Below are positions 16,288 to 24,622 of a stretch of DNA of 64,000 nucleotides, one piece after another (positions within the stretch are counted from its first letter, which is position 1; the number at the start of each line of letters is the position of its first letter). This stretch comes from Subdoligranulum variabile. Lineage in GTDB: Bacteria; Bacillota; Clostridia; Oscillospirales; Ruminococcaceae. The DNA is taken from NCBI GenBank assembly GCA_003343905.1, contig QAKI01000007.1:1-64000 (forward strand), read 5' to 3'. The translations under genes and the position numbers were made by a program. Under the pieces are notes generated by a model, which was not told the origin of the DNA, searched no databases, and saw only the letters and a list, made by a program, of their open reading frames with translations.

Positions 16288-17268
16288 ATGAAACGCTGCC
16301 CGAAGTGTGGGGCCGTATGCCCGCGGCCCGGCCAGAAATTCTGCGGCAAGTGCGGCGCGCCGCTGTCCGACACGCCGCCCCAGGCCGCCCCGCGCGACCC
16401 GGAGGAAAGCGCCGTCCGCAAGCCGGTGGTGATCGGCGTTGCGGTGGCAATCGTCGTGCTGATCGCCGTTGTGGCGGTCTGGGCGCTGAACCGGGACGAA
16501 GGCCCCGCCCAGCCCGCGGACGCCCCGGCCACGCCCGCGCCCATCGTCACGGCGGAAACGGCCGAAGCGGCTTCCGCCGAGCTGGACCCCGGCCGCCTGT
16601 ATCTGGAAGGGCTGCCGGTGGTGGAGGGCATGACGGTCACGGCCGACGGCGTGCCTGTCACCTATACGGTGGACGCCCAGGGCCGCCCCAGCGTGGACCA
16701 GAAAGATATTTTGAAGGCCAACACCCTGCTGCGGGCCGTGCTGCCCCAGGGGCAGGGATACCTGACCGCGGTGGCGCTGGTGTCCCGGCCGGGCAACCAG
16801 ACCGCCAGTTTCGGCGCGCTGACCGCCTGTGACAAGGACGGCCGCCAGGCGCCCGACGACGAGTTTTTGCAGACGCTGCTGCGGCTGTATTACCGCTCGC
16901 TGCTGACGGCGTACAATTCCGGCAAGGTGGAGGACCTGTGCTTCTCCACCGAACTGAACGACGAAAGCTGGGCGGACGCCATCACCAACGGCAGCTACAA
17001 CGCCGTGGCCTATGACCTGGAACGGTCCGATATGTGGTTCACGGCCACGGGGCTGGTCCGGGGCGAGGACGCGGTGACGCTGAACGCCGTGGGCTCGTGG
17101 TACGGCGTCAACCGCAACACCGGCGCGGACGAGAGCGGCGCCGATTACCTGACCATCCAACTGATCTGGAAGGACGGTATGTGGCAGGTGGACCGCTGGC
17201 AGCCCTGCACCGAGCAGGATTACCAGAACGGCGTGCTGCAGCTTTCGGCGGAGCGGATCTCGGAGTAA
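16288..17268 (+). CDS. Zinc-ribbon membrane-anchored protein
   Basis: 326 aa. Residues 1-28 form a zinc ribbon with two CxxC pairs (CPKCGAVC, FCGKCGAPL). A membrane helix follows (VVIGVAVAIVVLIAVVAVWAL) and then a Pro/Ala/Thr linker and an extracellular domain with no family I recognise, ending in a beta-rich module (LTIQLIWKDGMWQVDRW). Zinc-ribbon plus single-helix proteins are common in Firmicutes and mostly uncharacterised. GAAAGGAG before ATG 16288. Confidence 0.8.
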   Translation: MKRCPKCGAVCPRPGQKFCGKCGAPLSDTPPQAAPRDPEESAVRKPVVIGVAVAIVVLIAVVAVWALNRDEGPAQPADAPATPAPIVTAETAEAASAELDPGRLYLEGLPVVEGMTVTADGVPVTYTVDAQGRPSVDQKDILKANTLLRAVLPQGQGYLTAVALVSRPGNQTASFGALTACDKDGRQAPDDEFLQTLLRLYYRSLLTAYNSGKVEDLCFSTELNDESWADAITNGSYNAVAYDLERSDMWFTATGLVRGEDAVTLNAVGSWYGVNRNTGADESGADYLTIQLIWKDGMWQVDRWQPCTEQDYQNGVLQLSAERISE

Positions 17269-17280
17269 GCGGGCGTTCGT

Positions 17281-17384
17281 GTCCTTTCTTTATAAAGAAA
17301 GAACCAAAGAAATTTTGATAAAAACCGCGCACATGCGCGGTTTTGGATAAACGTTCTTTGCTTACTTTCTTACAAGAAAGTAAG
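17281..17384 (-). repeat. Hairpin-bounded dispersed repeat, copy 4 (inverted)
   Basis: Reverse orientation of the repeat at 5848. Read left to right it has the GTCCTTTCTTTATAAAGAAA hairpin, CCAAAGAAA, palindromic AACCGCGCACATGCGCGGTT, GTTCTTTG, then the CTTACTTTCTTAC/GTAAG hairpin. It ends 16 bp before the next start codon. Confidence 0.9.
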
Positions 17385-17400
17385 CGGAAAGGAGATACCC

Positions 17401-17943
17401 ATGCGCAAACTGGAATCGTTCGTCGCGCTGCTGAGCGGGCATTTCAACAATGCCGCCCAGTATGAGGCCAAGAAAGGGGAGGGCTTCCCCTATGCCGAGC
17501 ATGTGAACACCCCCTGCAACGACAAGATCCGGGGCCTGCCCGCGGACTTTGACGGGGTGTTCCTGCTGGAAGAAAGCTACTATACCGTGAACGGCAAGAC
17601 CCACGGGTCGCCGCATCTGTTCCTGTTCACCGAGGAGGAGGGCGGCGTCCGCCTGACCAGCTACGAGGTCCCGGCCACCTGCCCGAAGGACTGCCTGACG
17701 GCGGACAAGCTGCCGGAACTGGAATACAGCGAACTGAAACCCTCGGCCAAGTTCAACCCGGCGCTGTACACCGAGCGCGACGGCGTGTGGGAGGGCGGCA
17801 GCACCAGCATGTTCACGCCGGTGCTCAAGTTCACGCTGTTCGAGCGGTTCAGCCCCGATGTGCTGGAAGTCACCGAACATATGGAGATGAACGGCAAACG
17901 CACTTTCGGGTACGATGACCCTATCCTCTATAAGCGCGTATAA
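17401..17943 (+). CDS. Uncharacterised protein in an inverted-repeat bracket
   Basis: 180 aa soluble protein, no signal peptide. Opening residues (SFVALLSGHFNNAAQYEAK) and the beta-rich body faintly recall CpcT/CpeT-like lipocalin-fold proteins, but the match is weak and no function is claimed. GAAAGGAG precedes ATG 17401. It is enclosed exactly by repeat copies 4 and 5 in opposite orientation, the stop codon being at the edge of copy 5, so gene and repeats may move or be transcribed as a unit. Confidence 0.7.
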   Translation: MRKLESFVALLSGHFNNAAQYEAKKGEGFPYAEHVNTPCNDKIRGLPADFDGVFLLEESYYTVNGKTHGSPHLFLFTEEEGGVRLTSYEVPATCPKDCLTADKLPELEYSELKPSAKFNPALYTERDGVWEGGSTSMFTPVLKFTLFERFSPDVLEVTEHMEMNGKRTFGYDDPILYKRV

Positions 17944-18047
17944 CTTACTTTCTTGAAAGAAAGTAAGCAAAGAACTTTCAACCAAAATCGCACATTCGTG
18001 CGATTTTTATGAGAGTTTCTTTGATTCTTTCTTTGCAAAGAAAGAAT
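17944..18047 (+). repeat. Hairpin-bounded dispersed repeat, copy 5
   Basis: CTTACTTTCTTGAAAGAAAG hairpin, CAAAGAACTTT, AAAATCGCAC/GTGCGATTTT middle (nearly as copy 2), TTTCTTTG, and right hairpin ATTCTTTCTTTG/CAAAGAAAGAAT. Confidence 0.9.
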
Positions 18048-18085
18048 GAAAAAGAAAGGCATGGCCGCAGGGCCATGCCTTATTT

Positions 18086-18616
18086 TTATTCGTTTTCCAG
18101 GCAGAGCAGGTCGGGGCCGGGCGTATAGGCACCGTCGATCAGATGGAACGGCAGGCCGTTGGCTTCGCACTGGGCGCGGTAACGGGCATTGTCGGCCAGC
18201 AGGGCGTCCATCGTGCAGCCGGAATCATCCAGCCGCTGCTTGGCGTCGTTGGCGTGGGCCAGCACCGCGGCGAAGTTTTCCCGGATATACCGCGGGCTCA
18301 TGACAAGGCACAGGTAGCGGATCTGCGCCAGATACCCGGCCGAAAAGCCCTGCCGCCAATCGCCCGGAATATAACACCCTTCCACGATCAGATCCTGGCG
18401 GTTCTCGATGGCCGTCTTGACCATTTCCCGCGCAATGGGCCACAGGTATCCCGTCAGCGCGTCGTCGTCCGCGGGCGTCAGGGACGTGTTGCCGCTGCGG
18501 ATCAGCCCCATCTTCAGCAGGTCCAGCGAAAGGCAGGTGTAGCCGTACCGTTCCACCAGCCGCCGCGCCAGCACCGTCTTGCCGGTGTGCGTCGCGCCGG
18601 TGATCAGGATGACCAT
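18086..18616 (-). CDS. P-loop NTPase / small-molecule kinase-like protein
   Basis: 176 aa. Walker A GATHTGKT is at residues 7-14 (MVILITGATHTGKTVLARRL), with LIVEGCYIPGDW as a Walker B-like strand and an Arg-containing lid region (SPRYIRENF). This is the layout of adenylate-kinase-like or 2-phosphoglycerate/antibiotic-phosphotransferase-like small kinases; substrate unknown. Start at ATG 18616 after AAGGAGG; the longer frame to 18799 overlaps the upstream gene. It overlaps that gene by 13 bp, so the two are coupled. Confidence 0.75.
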   Translation of the reverse strand: MVILITGATHTGKTVLARRLVERYGYTCLSLDLLKMGLIRSGNTSLTPADDDALTGYLWPIAREMVKTAIENRQDLIVEGCYIPGDWRQGFSAGYLAQIRYLCLVMSPRYIRENFAAVLAHANDAKQRLDDSGCTMDALLADNARYRAQCEANGLPFHLIDGAYTPGPDLLCLENE

Positions 18617-19041
18617 GGGGCGGCCTCCTTCCCGGCGGGGCACAGCGGCGGGATGCCCACGCCCGCAAAATGCCCGCCCGGGTCCGCCAGCAGGCGGTAG
18701 CCGTCGCGCAGGACCCGCGCGGTCCCGGCGTCCAGCGGCAGCGCCGCCCAGGACGGCGCCACGAATCCGAACTCCACCTCCGGCCCGTCCGCGTACCATG
18801 CCCGCAGCGAGGTGCAGGCCCCGTAGGCTTCCACCTGCTGCCGCGCCACGGGACCAAAGCGCGCGGCAAACTGCGGGTCATGGGCCAGCGCGGCGGGGGT
18901 GGCGGCCACCAGGACCAGGTCGATGTCGGAATCCGGCCGGGCGGTCCCGCGCGCCCGCGACCCCACCAGCAGCAGGCTTTCGATGCGGGGCGTGCGGGCG
19001 CAGTACGCCTGTACGCGGGAAAGAAGCGTTTCCGGGGTCAT
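18604..19041 (-). CDS. Nucleotidyltransferase-fold protein
   Basis: 145 aa with the minimal pol-beta-type nucleotidyltransferase signature GSRARGTARPDSDIDLVL (G-S, then D-x-D), which transfers a nucleotide to a small molecule or protein. The third carboxylate may be the Glu in EVEFGFV. Aminoglycoside nucleotidyltransferases and MNT-type antitoxins share this fold. Its place between a Vat-like acetyltransferase and a small kinase makes a small-molecule modifying role plausible, but this is inference. ATG at 19041 overlaps the upstream stop. Confidence 0.75.
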   Translation of the reverse strand: MTPETLLSRVQAYCARTPRIESLLLVGSRARGTARPDSDIDLVLVAATPAALAHDPQFAARFGPVARQQVEAYGACTSLRAWYADGPEVEFGFVAPSWAALPLDAGTARVLRDGYRLLADPGGHFAGVGIPPLCPAGKEAAPWSS

Positions 19042-19703
19042 GGGGTCACCTCCTGTTCCAGCCGCAGCCGGACTTTTTCCAGGTCGGGATCACAGAGCAG
19101 CGGCAGAAAGTCCGCCAGCTTTTCGGGCGCAAAATCCCACCAGCGCACTTTCAGAAGCAGGCCGGTCAGCTCGTCGCTGAAGCGCTTGCGTATCACCCGG
19201 ACGGGGTTGCCCGCCGCGATGGTGTAGGGCGGGATCTCCCCCGCTACGACCGAATAGGCCCCGATGATGGCCCCGTCGCCGATTTTGGCGCCGGGCAGGA
19301 TCACGCTTTCCCGGCCGATCCAGACATCGTTGCCGATGATGGTGTCGCCCTTGCGGGGCAGTTGGTCCATGTGGGGCGGGACGCGCTCGGCCCAAAGGCC
19401 GCCGAACACCGCGAACGGATAGGTGCTGACACTGCACATGCGGTGGTTGGCGGGACCCATGATGAACCGAACCCCCGAAGCAAGCTGGCAGAACTTGCCG
19501 ATGATCAGTTTATCCCCGAATTCGGGGTAGTTGAACAGGATGTTATGGGTCTCAAACCCGGCGGGGTCGCGGTCGTCGTCGTAGTAGGTGTAGTCCCCGA
19601 TGAAAACATTGGGGGCCTTGACCACGTTTTTGATAAAACAGCTTGTCCCGTACTCGTTGGGAAAGACCGCCTCCGGGCTGGGAAGATTCGTTGCAGGTTC
19701 CAT
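19038..19703 (-). CDS. Vat-type xenobiotic O-acetyltransferase (left-handed beta-helix)
   Basis: 221 aa. It closely follows streptogramin A acetyltransferases of the Vat family: VFIGDYTYYDD, GDKLIIGKFCQLASGVRFIM, GPANHRM (catalytic His region), STYPFAVFGG, GDTIIGNDVWIGRESVILPG, GDGAIIGAYSVVAG, then IAAGNPVRVI. Hexapeptide repeats form the acetyl-CoA binding helix. Related enzymes also acetylate other substrates, so actual resistance is unproven. AAAGGAG before ATG 19703. First gene of a three-gene overlapping operon. Confidence 0.88.
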   Translation of the reverse strand: MEPATNLPSPEAVFPNEYGTSCFIKNVVKAPNVFIGDYTYYDDDRDPAGFETHNILFNYPEFGDKLIIGKFCQLASGVRFIMGPANHRMCSVSTYPFAVFGGLWAERVPPHMDQLPRKGDTIIGNDVWIGRESVILPGAKIGDGAIIGAYSVVAGEIPPYTIAAGNPVRVIRKRFSDELTGLLLKVRWWDFAPEKLADFLPLLCDPDLEKVRLRLEQEVTP

Positions 19704-19829
19704 ATGTGTACTCCTTTATGGTTTTGTGGTGATCACTTCCTTTCCGCTGCGGCCTGCCGAAGCGACCGCCCTCTTTTTCCGTATCTCTCGCATTTCAAAG
19801 TCCCCTTTTGGTGATAAAGCGGGCCGCTT

Positions 19830-21617
19830 TTACCGCCCGATGGGCGCGCACTTGGCGCGCAGCCAGGTCTTTTCGGCGTCGGTCAGGCGGGGGGCCAGCG
19901 TTTCATAGACGTGCGCGTGGAAGTCGTTGAGCCAGTCGATCTGCGCGCGGGAAAGTTCATCCACCAGCACCGGCGCGGTGTCGATGGGGGCCACCGTCAG
20001 CGGGCGGAAGCCCAGCCAGCGGCCGTACTGGTTCTCGCCCAGGTCCACGCATTCCAGCTCGTTCTCGATGCGGATGCCCACGAGGTCGGTCTCATAGACG
20101 CCCGGCTCGTCGGTGATCGTCATGCCGGGCTTGAACACCACCGGGTTGTGCGGGCGCAGGCTCTGGGGGCCTTCGTGCACGCCCGAAATAAAGCCCACGC
20201 CGTGGCCGGTGCCGCAGCGGTAGTTGATCTTGTGCGCCCACAGCGGCGCGCGGGCAAAGGTATCCAGCGCAAAGCCCGTGCAGTAGTCCAGGAACACCGC
20301 GCGCGCCATGTCGATGTGGCTTTGCAGCACCCAGGTGTAGTAGCGGCGCTCGTCGTCGGTCAGCGGGCCCACGGGATAGGTGCGGGTGGTGTCGGTGGTG
20401 CCGCAGTCGTACTGGCCGCCGTTGTCCACCAGCAGGAAGCCCCGCGGCTCGATGCGGCTGTTCACCTCGCCCTCGGCGTGGTAGTGCATCATGGCGGCGT
20501 TGGGGCCCCAGGCCGCGATGGTGGCGAAGCTGTCCTCAAAATAGCCGGGCTGCTCGGCGCGGCGGCGCTGCAGCATGGCTTCGATGTCGGTCTCGTAGAG
20601 GGTGCGGCCCTCGGCCAATGCCTGTTCCAGATCCATCTGGAACCGCACCAGCGCCACGCCGTCCCGGATATGGCATTCCCGGATGTTTTGCAGTTCCACC
20701 TCGTTCTTCACGCCTTTCAGCGCAAAGATCGGGTCGGCCCCGGCCACTGTGCGGTGGGCGGTCAGCGCCAGGTACAGGTCGTAGTTGGTGGCTTTTTCGT
20801 CCGTCAGGAACACTTCGTCCGCCCCGGCGGCGCGCACGGCCCCCACCAGTTCGCCGTAATCCCGCAGGGCCACGCCCTCGGCGGCCAGCGCGGCGTCGTC
20901 GGCGTCCGTCAGACGGCCCGGCGCCAGGAACAGCGTGCAGGCGTCCCGCGTCACCAGCGCAAAGGCCACCGCCAGCGGCGTGTTGGGGATGTCGTTCGCG
21001 CGCAGGTTCAGCAGCCAGCCCACGCAGTCCAGCCCCGTCACGGCCAGCGCCGTGGCCCCGGCTTTCGCCAGTTCGGCGCGCACCATGCCGATGCGCTCGC
21101 CCGCCGTGGCCCCGGTCTGGGCGGGGGTCAGCAGGCGGCAGGGCGTGTTGGGCAGGGCCGGGCGCTCGCCCGAAGCGTCCCAGATCGGCCCGGCCACGTC
21201 GCGGCTTTGCACCGCCGCGCCCTGTTTGGCCAGCGTTTCGGCCCAGGCGCGGGCGCGGGCGGCGGGCACGCAGCTTCCGTCCAGCAGCAGCGTCTGGCCC
21301 GCACCCAGGTGGGCGGCCAGGTAGGCTTCCACCGTGGGCACCCCGGCGGAACCGTCGTGCATACATTCGATCTCGGTGCCCGCAAGCTGCTTGTCAGCCT
21401 GGACATAGAACCGGCCGTCGCACCACAGGGCGGAACCCTCGCCGGTCACCACCAGGGTGGCGTTCTCCCCCGTAAAGCCGGAAAACCACGGCAGGGCGTT
21501 GTAATGGTCGGGCAGGTATTCGCTGCAATGCGGGTCGCTGGTGGTCAGCAGCACCGCGTCGCCCCCGGCGGCTTTGGCGGCGGCGCGCAGGGCGGCGATC
21601 TTTTCGTTGGTGGTCAA
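19830..21617 (-). CDS. Xaa-Pro aminopeptidase (M24B family)
   Basis: 595 aa, as for the large, three-domain aminopeptidase P. It removes the N-terminal residue when Pro is second. Two creatinase N-type domains lead to the catalytic pita-bread fold with metal ligands in LLVDNGGQYDCGTTDTTRTY (Asp, Asp), GTGHGVGFISGVHEGP (His), MTITDEPGVYE (Glu) and GIRIENELEC (Glu). No signal peptide; cytoplasmic. ATG 21617 follows AGGAG. Monocistronic, own promoter at 21689-21716. Confidence 0.93.
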   Translation of the reverse strand: MTTNEKIAALRAAAKAAGGDAVLLTTSDPHCSEYLPDHYNALPWFSGFTGENATLVVTGEGSALWCDGRFYVQADKQLAGTEIECMHDGSAGVPTVEAYLAAHLGAGQTLLLDGSCVPAARARAWAETLAKQGAAVQSRDVAGPIWDASGERPALPNTPCRLLTPAQTGATAGERIGMVRAELAKAGATALAVTGLDCVGWLLNLRANDIPNTPLAVAFALVTRDACTLFLAPGRLTDADDAALAAEGVALRDYGELVGAVRAAGADEVFLTDEKATNYDLYLALTAHRTVAGADPIFALKGVKNEVELQNIRECHIRDGVALVRFQMDLEQALAEGRTLYETDIEAMLQRRRAEQPGYFEDSFATIAAWGPNAAMMHYHAEGEVNSRIEPRGFLLVDNGGQYDCGTTDTTRTYPVGPLTDDERRYYTWVLQSHIDMARAVFLDYCTGFALDTFARAPLWAHKINYRCGTGHGVGFISGVHEGPQSLRPHNPVVFKPGMTITDEPGVYETDLVGIRIENELECVDLGENQYGRWLGFRPLTVAPIDTAPVLVDELSRAQIDWLNDFHAHVYETLAPRLTDAEKTWLRAKCAPIGR

Positions 21618-21688
21618 GGCGGAAACACTCCTTTTTCTGGCGGCGCGGCGGCCTGGCGGCGGCCGCGCCTGCGTTGTTGTACGTTTTT

Positions 21689-21716
21689 ATAATAGCACGT
21701 TCCGGGCAAAGGTCAA
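21689..21716 (-). promoter_or_regulatory. Probable promoter of the Xaa-Pro aminopeptidase
   Basis: Minus strand TTGACC (21716-21711), 16 bp, TATTAT (21694-21689). Confidence 0.65.
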
Positions 21717-21723
21717 GCGCGGG

Positions 21724-22236
21724 TCAGGCGTCGGTTTTCAGCCGGGAATACATCCGCATATCCAGCACGCGGCCGTTTTTTACGGCGTTGCTGCGCAGCG
21801 TGCCTTCATAGTGGAAGCCGGCCTTTTCCAGCACGCGGCAGGATGCAGTGTTGTAGGCGAACGGTTCGGCGTAGATGCGCAGGATGTCGCTTTCGGCAAA
21901 GACGCGGGCGCAAAGCTGGCGCACGGCGTCCGTCATGACGCCCCGGCCCCAGTAGGCTTCGGCCAGATAGTAGCCCAGTTCGGCGGTGCGCCGGTGGACG
22001 TTGCCCTGCCGGAACGCCCCGATGCTGCCCGCCACCCGGCCGTCGCAGAGGATGGCAAAGGCGAAAACGTCGCGGGGGTCGGCGGCCAGCAGCGAGGAAA
22101 TGTACGCCCGGCCGTCCTGTTCGGTGTAAGGGTAGGGAAGGCCGTCGCGCAGGTTGTCCTGGAGTTTGCGGCTGCCGATGACGCGCGCCAGGTCCCCGGC
22201 GTCGGACAGTTCCCATTTTCGCAAGGTACAGGTCAT
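21724..22236 (-). CDS. GNAT acetyltransferase (RimJ/RimL type)
   Basis: 170 aa. Acetyl-CoA binding region GYYLAEAYWGRGVMTDAVRQ is followed by AEPFAYNTASCRVLEKAGF and YEGTLR, the usual RimJ/RimL signature, in which a protein N-terminus or small amine is acetylated. Substrate unknown. Start ATG 22236. Divergent from the small HTH gene; TATAAT on the minus strand at 22278-22273. Confidence 0.88.
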   Translation of the reverse strand: MTCTLRKWELSDAGDLARVIGSRKLQDNLRDGLPYPYTEQDGRAYISSLLAADPRDVFAFAILCDGRVAGSIGAFRQGNVHRRTAELGYYLAEAYWGRGVMTDAVRQLCARVFAESDILRIYAEPFAYNTASCRVLEKAGFHYEGTLRSNAVKNGRVLDMRMYSRLKTDA

Positions 22237-22363
22237 GGTATCACCCCGTTGGAAAAATCAGTCGGTGCCTGCATTATACTATAGTTGGGCGGCGTTGGGA
22301 ATAGGGGGGCGAAATGTGCGCCGGTGTGGTATAATGAAATAGGTGAAGACAGGGGGAAAGTAT

Positions 22364-22558
22364 ATGATTGATTACAGTCCTTTGTGGGGAACCATGCGCC
22401 GCCGCCAGGTCACCCAGTACCAGCTGCTTCGGCAGGGCATCGACAACAAAACGCTGGACGCGCTGAAGAAAAACAAAAACATCACCCTTCTCACGCTGGA
22501 AAAGCTGTGCGCCATCCTGGGCTGTACGCCCAACGATGTGGTCACTTTTCGGGAATAG
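22364..22558 (+). CDS. Small Xre/Cro-type DNA-binding protein
   Basis: 64 aa, a single helix-turn-helix domain: MRRRQVTQYQLLRQGIDNKT then LDALKKNKNITLLTLEKLCA and ILGCTPNDVV. This type of minimal HTH_26-like regulator is common next to mobile or stress genes; target unknown. ATG 22364 follows AGGGGGAAAG; a nearer-upstream ATG at 22343 lacks a site. TATAAT at 22330-22335. Confidence 0.85.
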   Translation: MIDYSPLWGTMRRRQVTQYQLLRQGIDNKTLDALKKNKNITLLTLEKLCAILGCTPNDVVTFRE

Positions 22559-22559
22559 C

Positions 22560-23230
22560 GGCCGCCGGACGCCCGGCGGCTGTTTTTGTTAGGCGGTCTG
22601 CGGGGGAAACGGCGGCGGGGTCTTGACCCCGCCCTACGGGAGACCGGGAACGGGTGGCCGGAGCCAGAAGCGTGGTGGCGCACGGCGGGCGGCCTACAGG
22701 CCGCCCCTACGGCCAGCGAAGCGTGCGGAGCAAAACCGGAGCGAAGCGTCTGACGTGAGGTACGTCCGGCGGGGTCAAGACCCCGCCCTACGGGAGACCG
22801 GGAACGGGCGGCCGGAGCCGGAAGCGGGGCGGCGCACGACGGGCACCGGGGACGGGCCAGCGTTCTGCCGGGCTATAAAAACAGCGAATGCCGTTTGCGT
22901 TGGAATTGTAGGGCGGGGTCTTGACCCCGCCGTGGGAACATTTTCTCTGCCCGGAACCTTTCGGGCAGGGAAAACGCAGACAGCCGGGACAGAATAAAAT
23001 CCCGGCCCAGGAGCGGGGCGGCGCACGGTGGGCGGTCTACAGGCCGCCCCTACGGCCAGCGAACCGTGCGAAGCAAAACCGGAGCGAAGCGTCTGACGTG
23101 AGGTACGTCCGGCGGGGTCAAGACCCCGCCCTACGGGAGACCGGGAACGGGCGGAGGGAGCCGGAAGCGGGGCGGGGACAGGCGGCGGTGCCAATGTTTG
23201 CAAAAAGTTCAGAAAATACCGGCGCGCGGG
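22560..23230. repeat. Mosaic of palindromic intergenic repeats with a long internal duplication
   Basis: No gene. GGCGGGGTCTTGACCCCGCC, GGCGGCCTACAGGCCGCC and GGCGGGGTCAAGACCCCGCC units alternate. The stretch around 22680-22815 is repeated almost exactly at about 23028-23160, with shared words GTGCGGAGCAAAACCGGAGC-like and GTCTGACGTGAGGTACGTCC, so a ~130 bp block was duplicated. Confidence 0.75.
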
Positions 23231-23331
23231 GGCGCGAACCCCCTTGACGCGTTTGGTATAATGGTATTAGCAGCGCCAGGGCGCGACTGCCAAAAAAGCT
23301 GACAACCACTGTGAATAGAAACCGAGGTGCC

Positions 23332-24591
23332 ATGATGGCAGAGAACAAGACCAAGATCGACATTTTTTCCGGCTTTCTGGGCGCGGGCAAGACCACGCTC
23401 ATCAAAAAACTGATCCAGGAGTGCTTCGCCGGGGAGCGCATCGTCCTGATCGAAAATGAATTCGGCGAGATCGGCATCGACGGCGGCTTCATGCGCGAGG
23501 CCGGCATCCAGGTCAACGAACTCAATTCCGGCTGCATCTGCTGCTCGCTGGTGGGCGACTTCCGCGAAGCACTGAAAAAGGTCGTCGAAACTTACCACCC
23601 CGACCGCATCCTCATCGAGCCGTCCGGCGTGGGCAAGCTGTCCGACGTGACCCGCGCCGTCGAGGGCGTCGCCGAGACCCTGCCCGTCCTGCTCAACAGC
23701 TTCGTGACGGTCGCCGACGTGAACAAGGTCAAAATGTATATGAAGAATTTCGGCGAGTTCTACGATGACCAGGTCAGCCATGCGTCCTGCATCATCCTGA
23801 GCCGCACCGGCAACGCCAGCGAGAAAAAGATCGCCGACGCCGTCGCTCTGCTGACCGAAAAGAACCCCACCGCCACCATCGTTACCACCGACTGGACCGT
23901 GCTGACCGGCGCGCAGATCGTCTCGGTCATGGACGGCAAGCGGGATCTGGTGGCCGAACTGCTGGCCCAGGCCCGCGCCGCCAACGAGGCCCACGCCGGG
24001 GAGGACGAGCACCATCACCACCACCATCACCATGACGGCGAGGAGCACGAATGCTGCCACCACCATCATGACGAGGACGAGCATGAGTGCTGCCACCACC
24101 ATCATGACGAGGAGGAGCATGAGTGCTGCCACCACCATCATGACGAGGAGGAGCATGAGTGCTGCCACCATCATCATGATGAGGACGAACACGAGTGCTG
24201 CCACCATCATCATGATGAGGACGAACACGAGTGCTGCCATCACGAGCACCACCATGAACACCACTACGACGAGCATGGCGTTTGCAGCTGCGGGCACCAT
24301 CACCACGACCACGACGCCGACGAGGTGTTCACGAGCTGGGGCCGCGAGACCGCCCATAAGTACGGCCGCGCCGTGCTGGACGAGGCCCTCACGGCGCTGG
24401 ACGGCGGCAGCTACGGCATGATCCTGCGCGCCAAGGGCATCGTGGACGGCGGCGCCGACGGCTGGCTGGAGTTCGACATGGTCCCCGGCGAGCATGAGAT
24501 CCGCCCCAGCACCCCCGACGTGACCGGCAAGCTGTGCGTCATCGGCTCCCAACTGAAGGAAGCCGCGCTGGCGGAACTGTTCCACGTCTGA
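23332..24591 (+). CDS. CobW/COG0523 GTPase metallochaperone with His/Cys-rich repeats
   Basis: 419 aa. Walker A GFLGAGKTTLIKK, the metal-binding CxCC motif in NSGCICCSLVGDF, and ILIEPSGVGKLSD define the CobW/COG0523 GTPase family, which delivers metal (Zn, Co, Ni) to client proteins. Between the GTPase and the C-terminal CobW_C domain (EVFTSWGRETAHKYGRAVLD) is an HHHHHHHH run and six 12-residue units of the form HECCHHHHDEDE, an unusually large metal-binding insert. ATG 23332 preferred (GAGGTG upstream). 31 bp upstream of a second GTPase; likely one operon for metal homeostasis. Confidence 0.9.
   Translation: MMAENKTKIDIFSGFLGAGKTTLIKKLIQECFAGERIVLIENEFGEIGIDGGFMREAGIQVNELNSGCICCSLVGDFREALKKVVETYHPDRILIEPSGVGKLSDVTRAVEGVAETLPVLLNSFVTVADVNKVKMYMKNFGEFYDDQVSHASCIILSRTGNASEKKIADAVALLTEKNPTATIVTTDWTVLTGAQIVSVMDGKRDLVAELLAQARAANEAHAGEDEHHHHHHHHDGEEHECCHHHHDEDEHECCHHHHDEEEHECCHHHHDEEEHECCHHHHDEDEHECCHHHHDEDEHECCHHEHHHEHHYDEHGVCSCGHHHHDHDADEVFTSWGRETAHKYGRAVLDEALTALDGGSYGMILRAKGIVDGGADGWLEFDMVPGEHEIRPSTPDVTGKLCVIGSQLKEAALAELFHV
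24046..24261 (+). repeat. Six 36 bp tandem repeats coding for HECCHHHHDEDE-like units
   Basis: Units start at 24046, 24082, 24118, 24154, 24190 and 24226, each 36 bp. The middle four are nearly identical at DNA level and the last is degenerate, so copy number is likely to vary by slippage or recombination. Confidence 0.9.
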
Positions 24592-24622
24592 TCGCCTGTA
24601 TAAGCAGAAAGGAACCTGAGGT

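Noticed and set aside
24010..24260. His run as a cloning tag or assembly error
   Set aside because: Repeats are in frame, surrounded by an intact CobW protein with both domains, and contain Cys and acidic residues in a regular 12-residue pattern.
23209..24585. Long minus-strand open frame opposite the CobW gene
   Set aside because: It mirrors the His/Cys repeat (reads as Val/Met runs), has no start signal and lies on a clear family gene. The same applies to other long antisense frames, for example opposite kdpD, the tape measure and the aminopeptidase.
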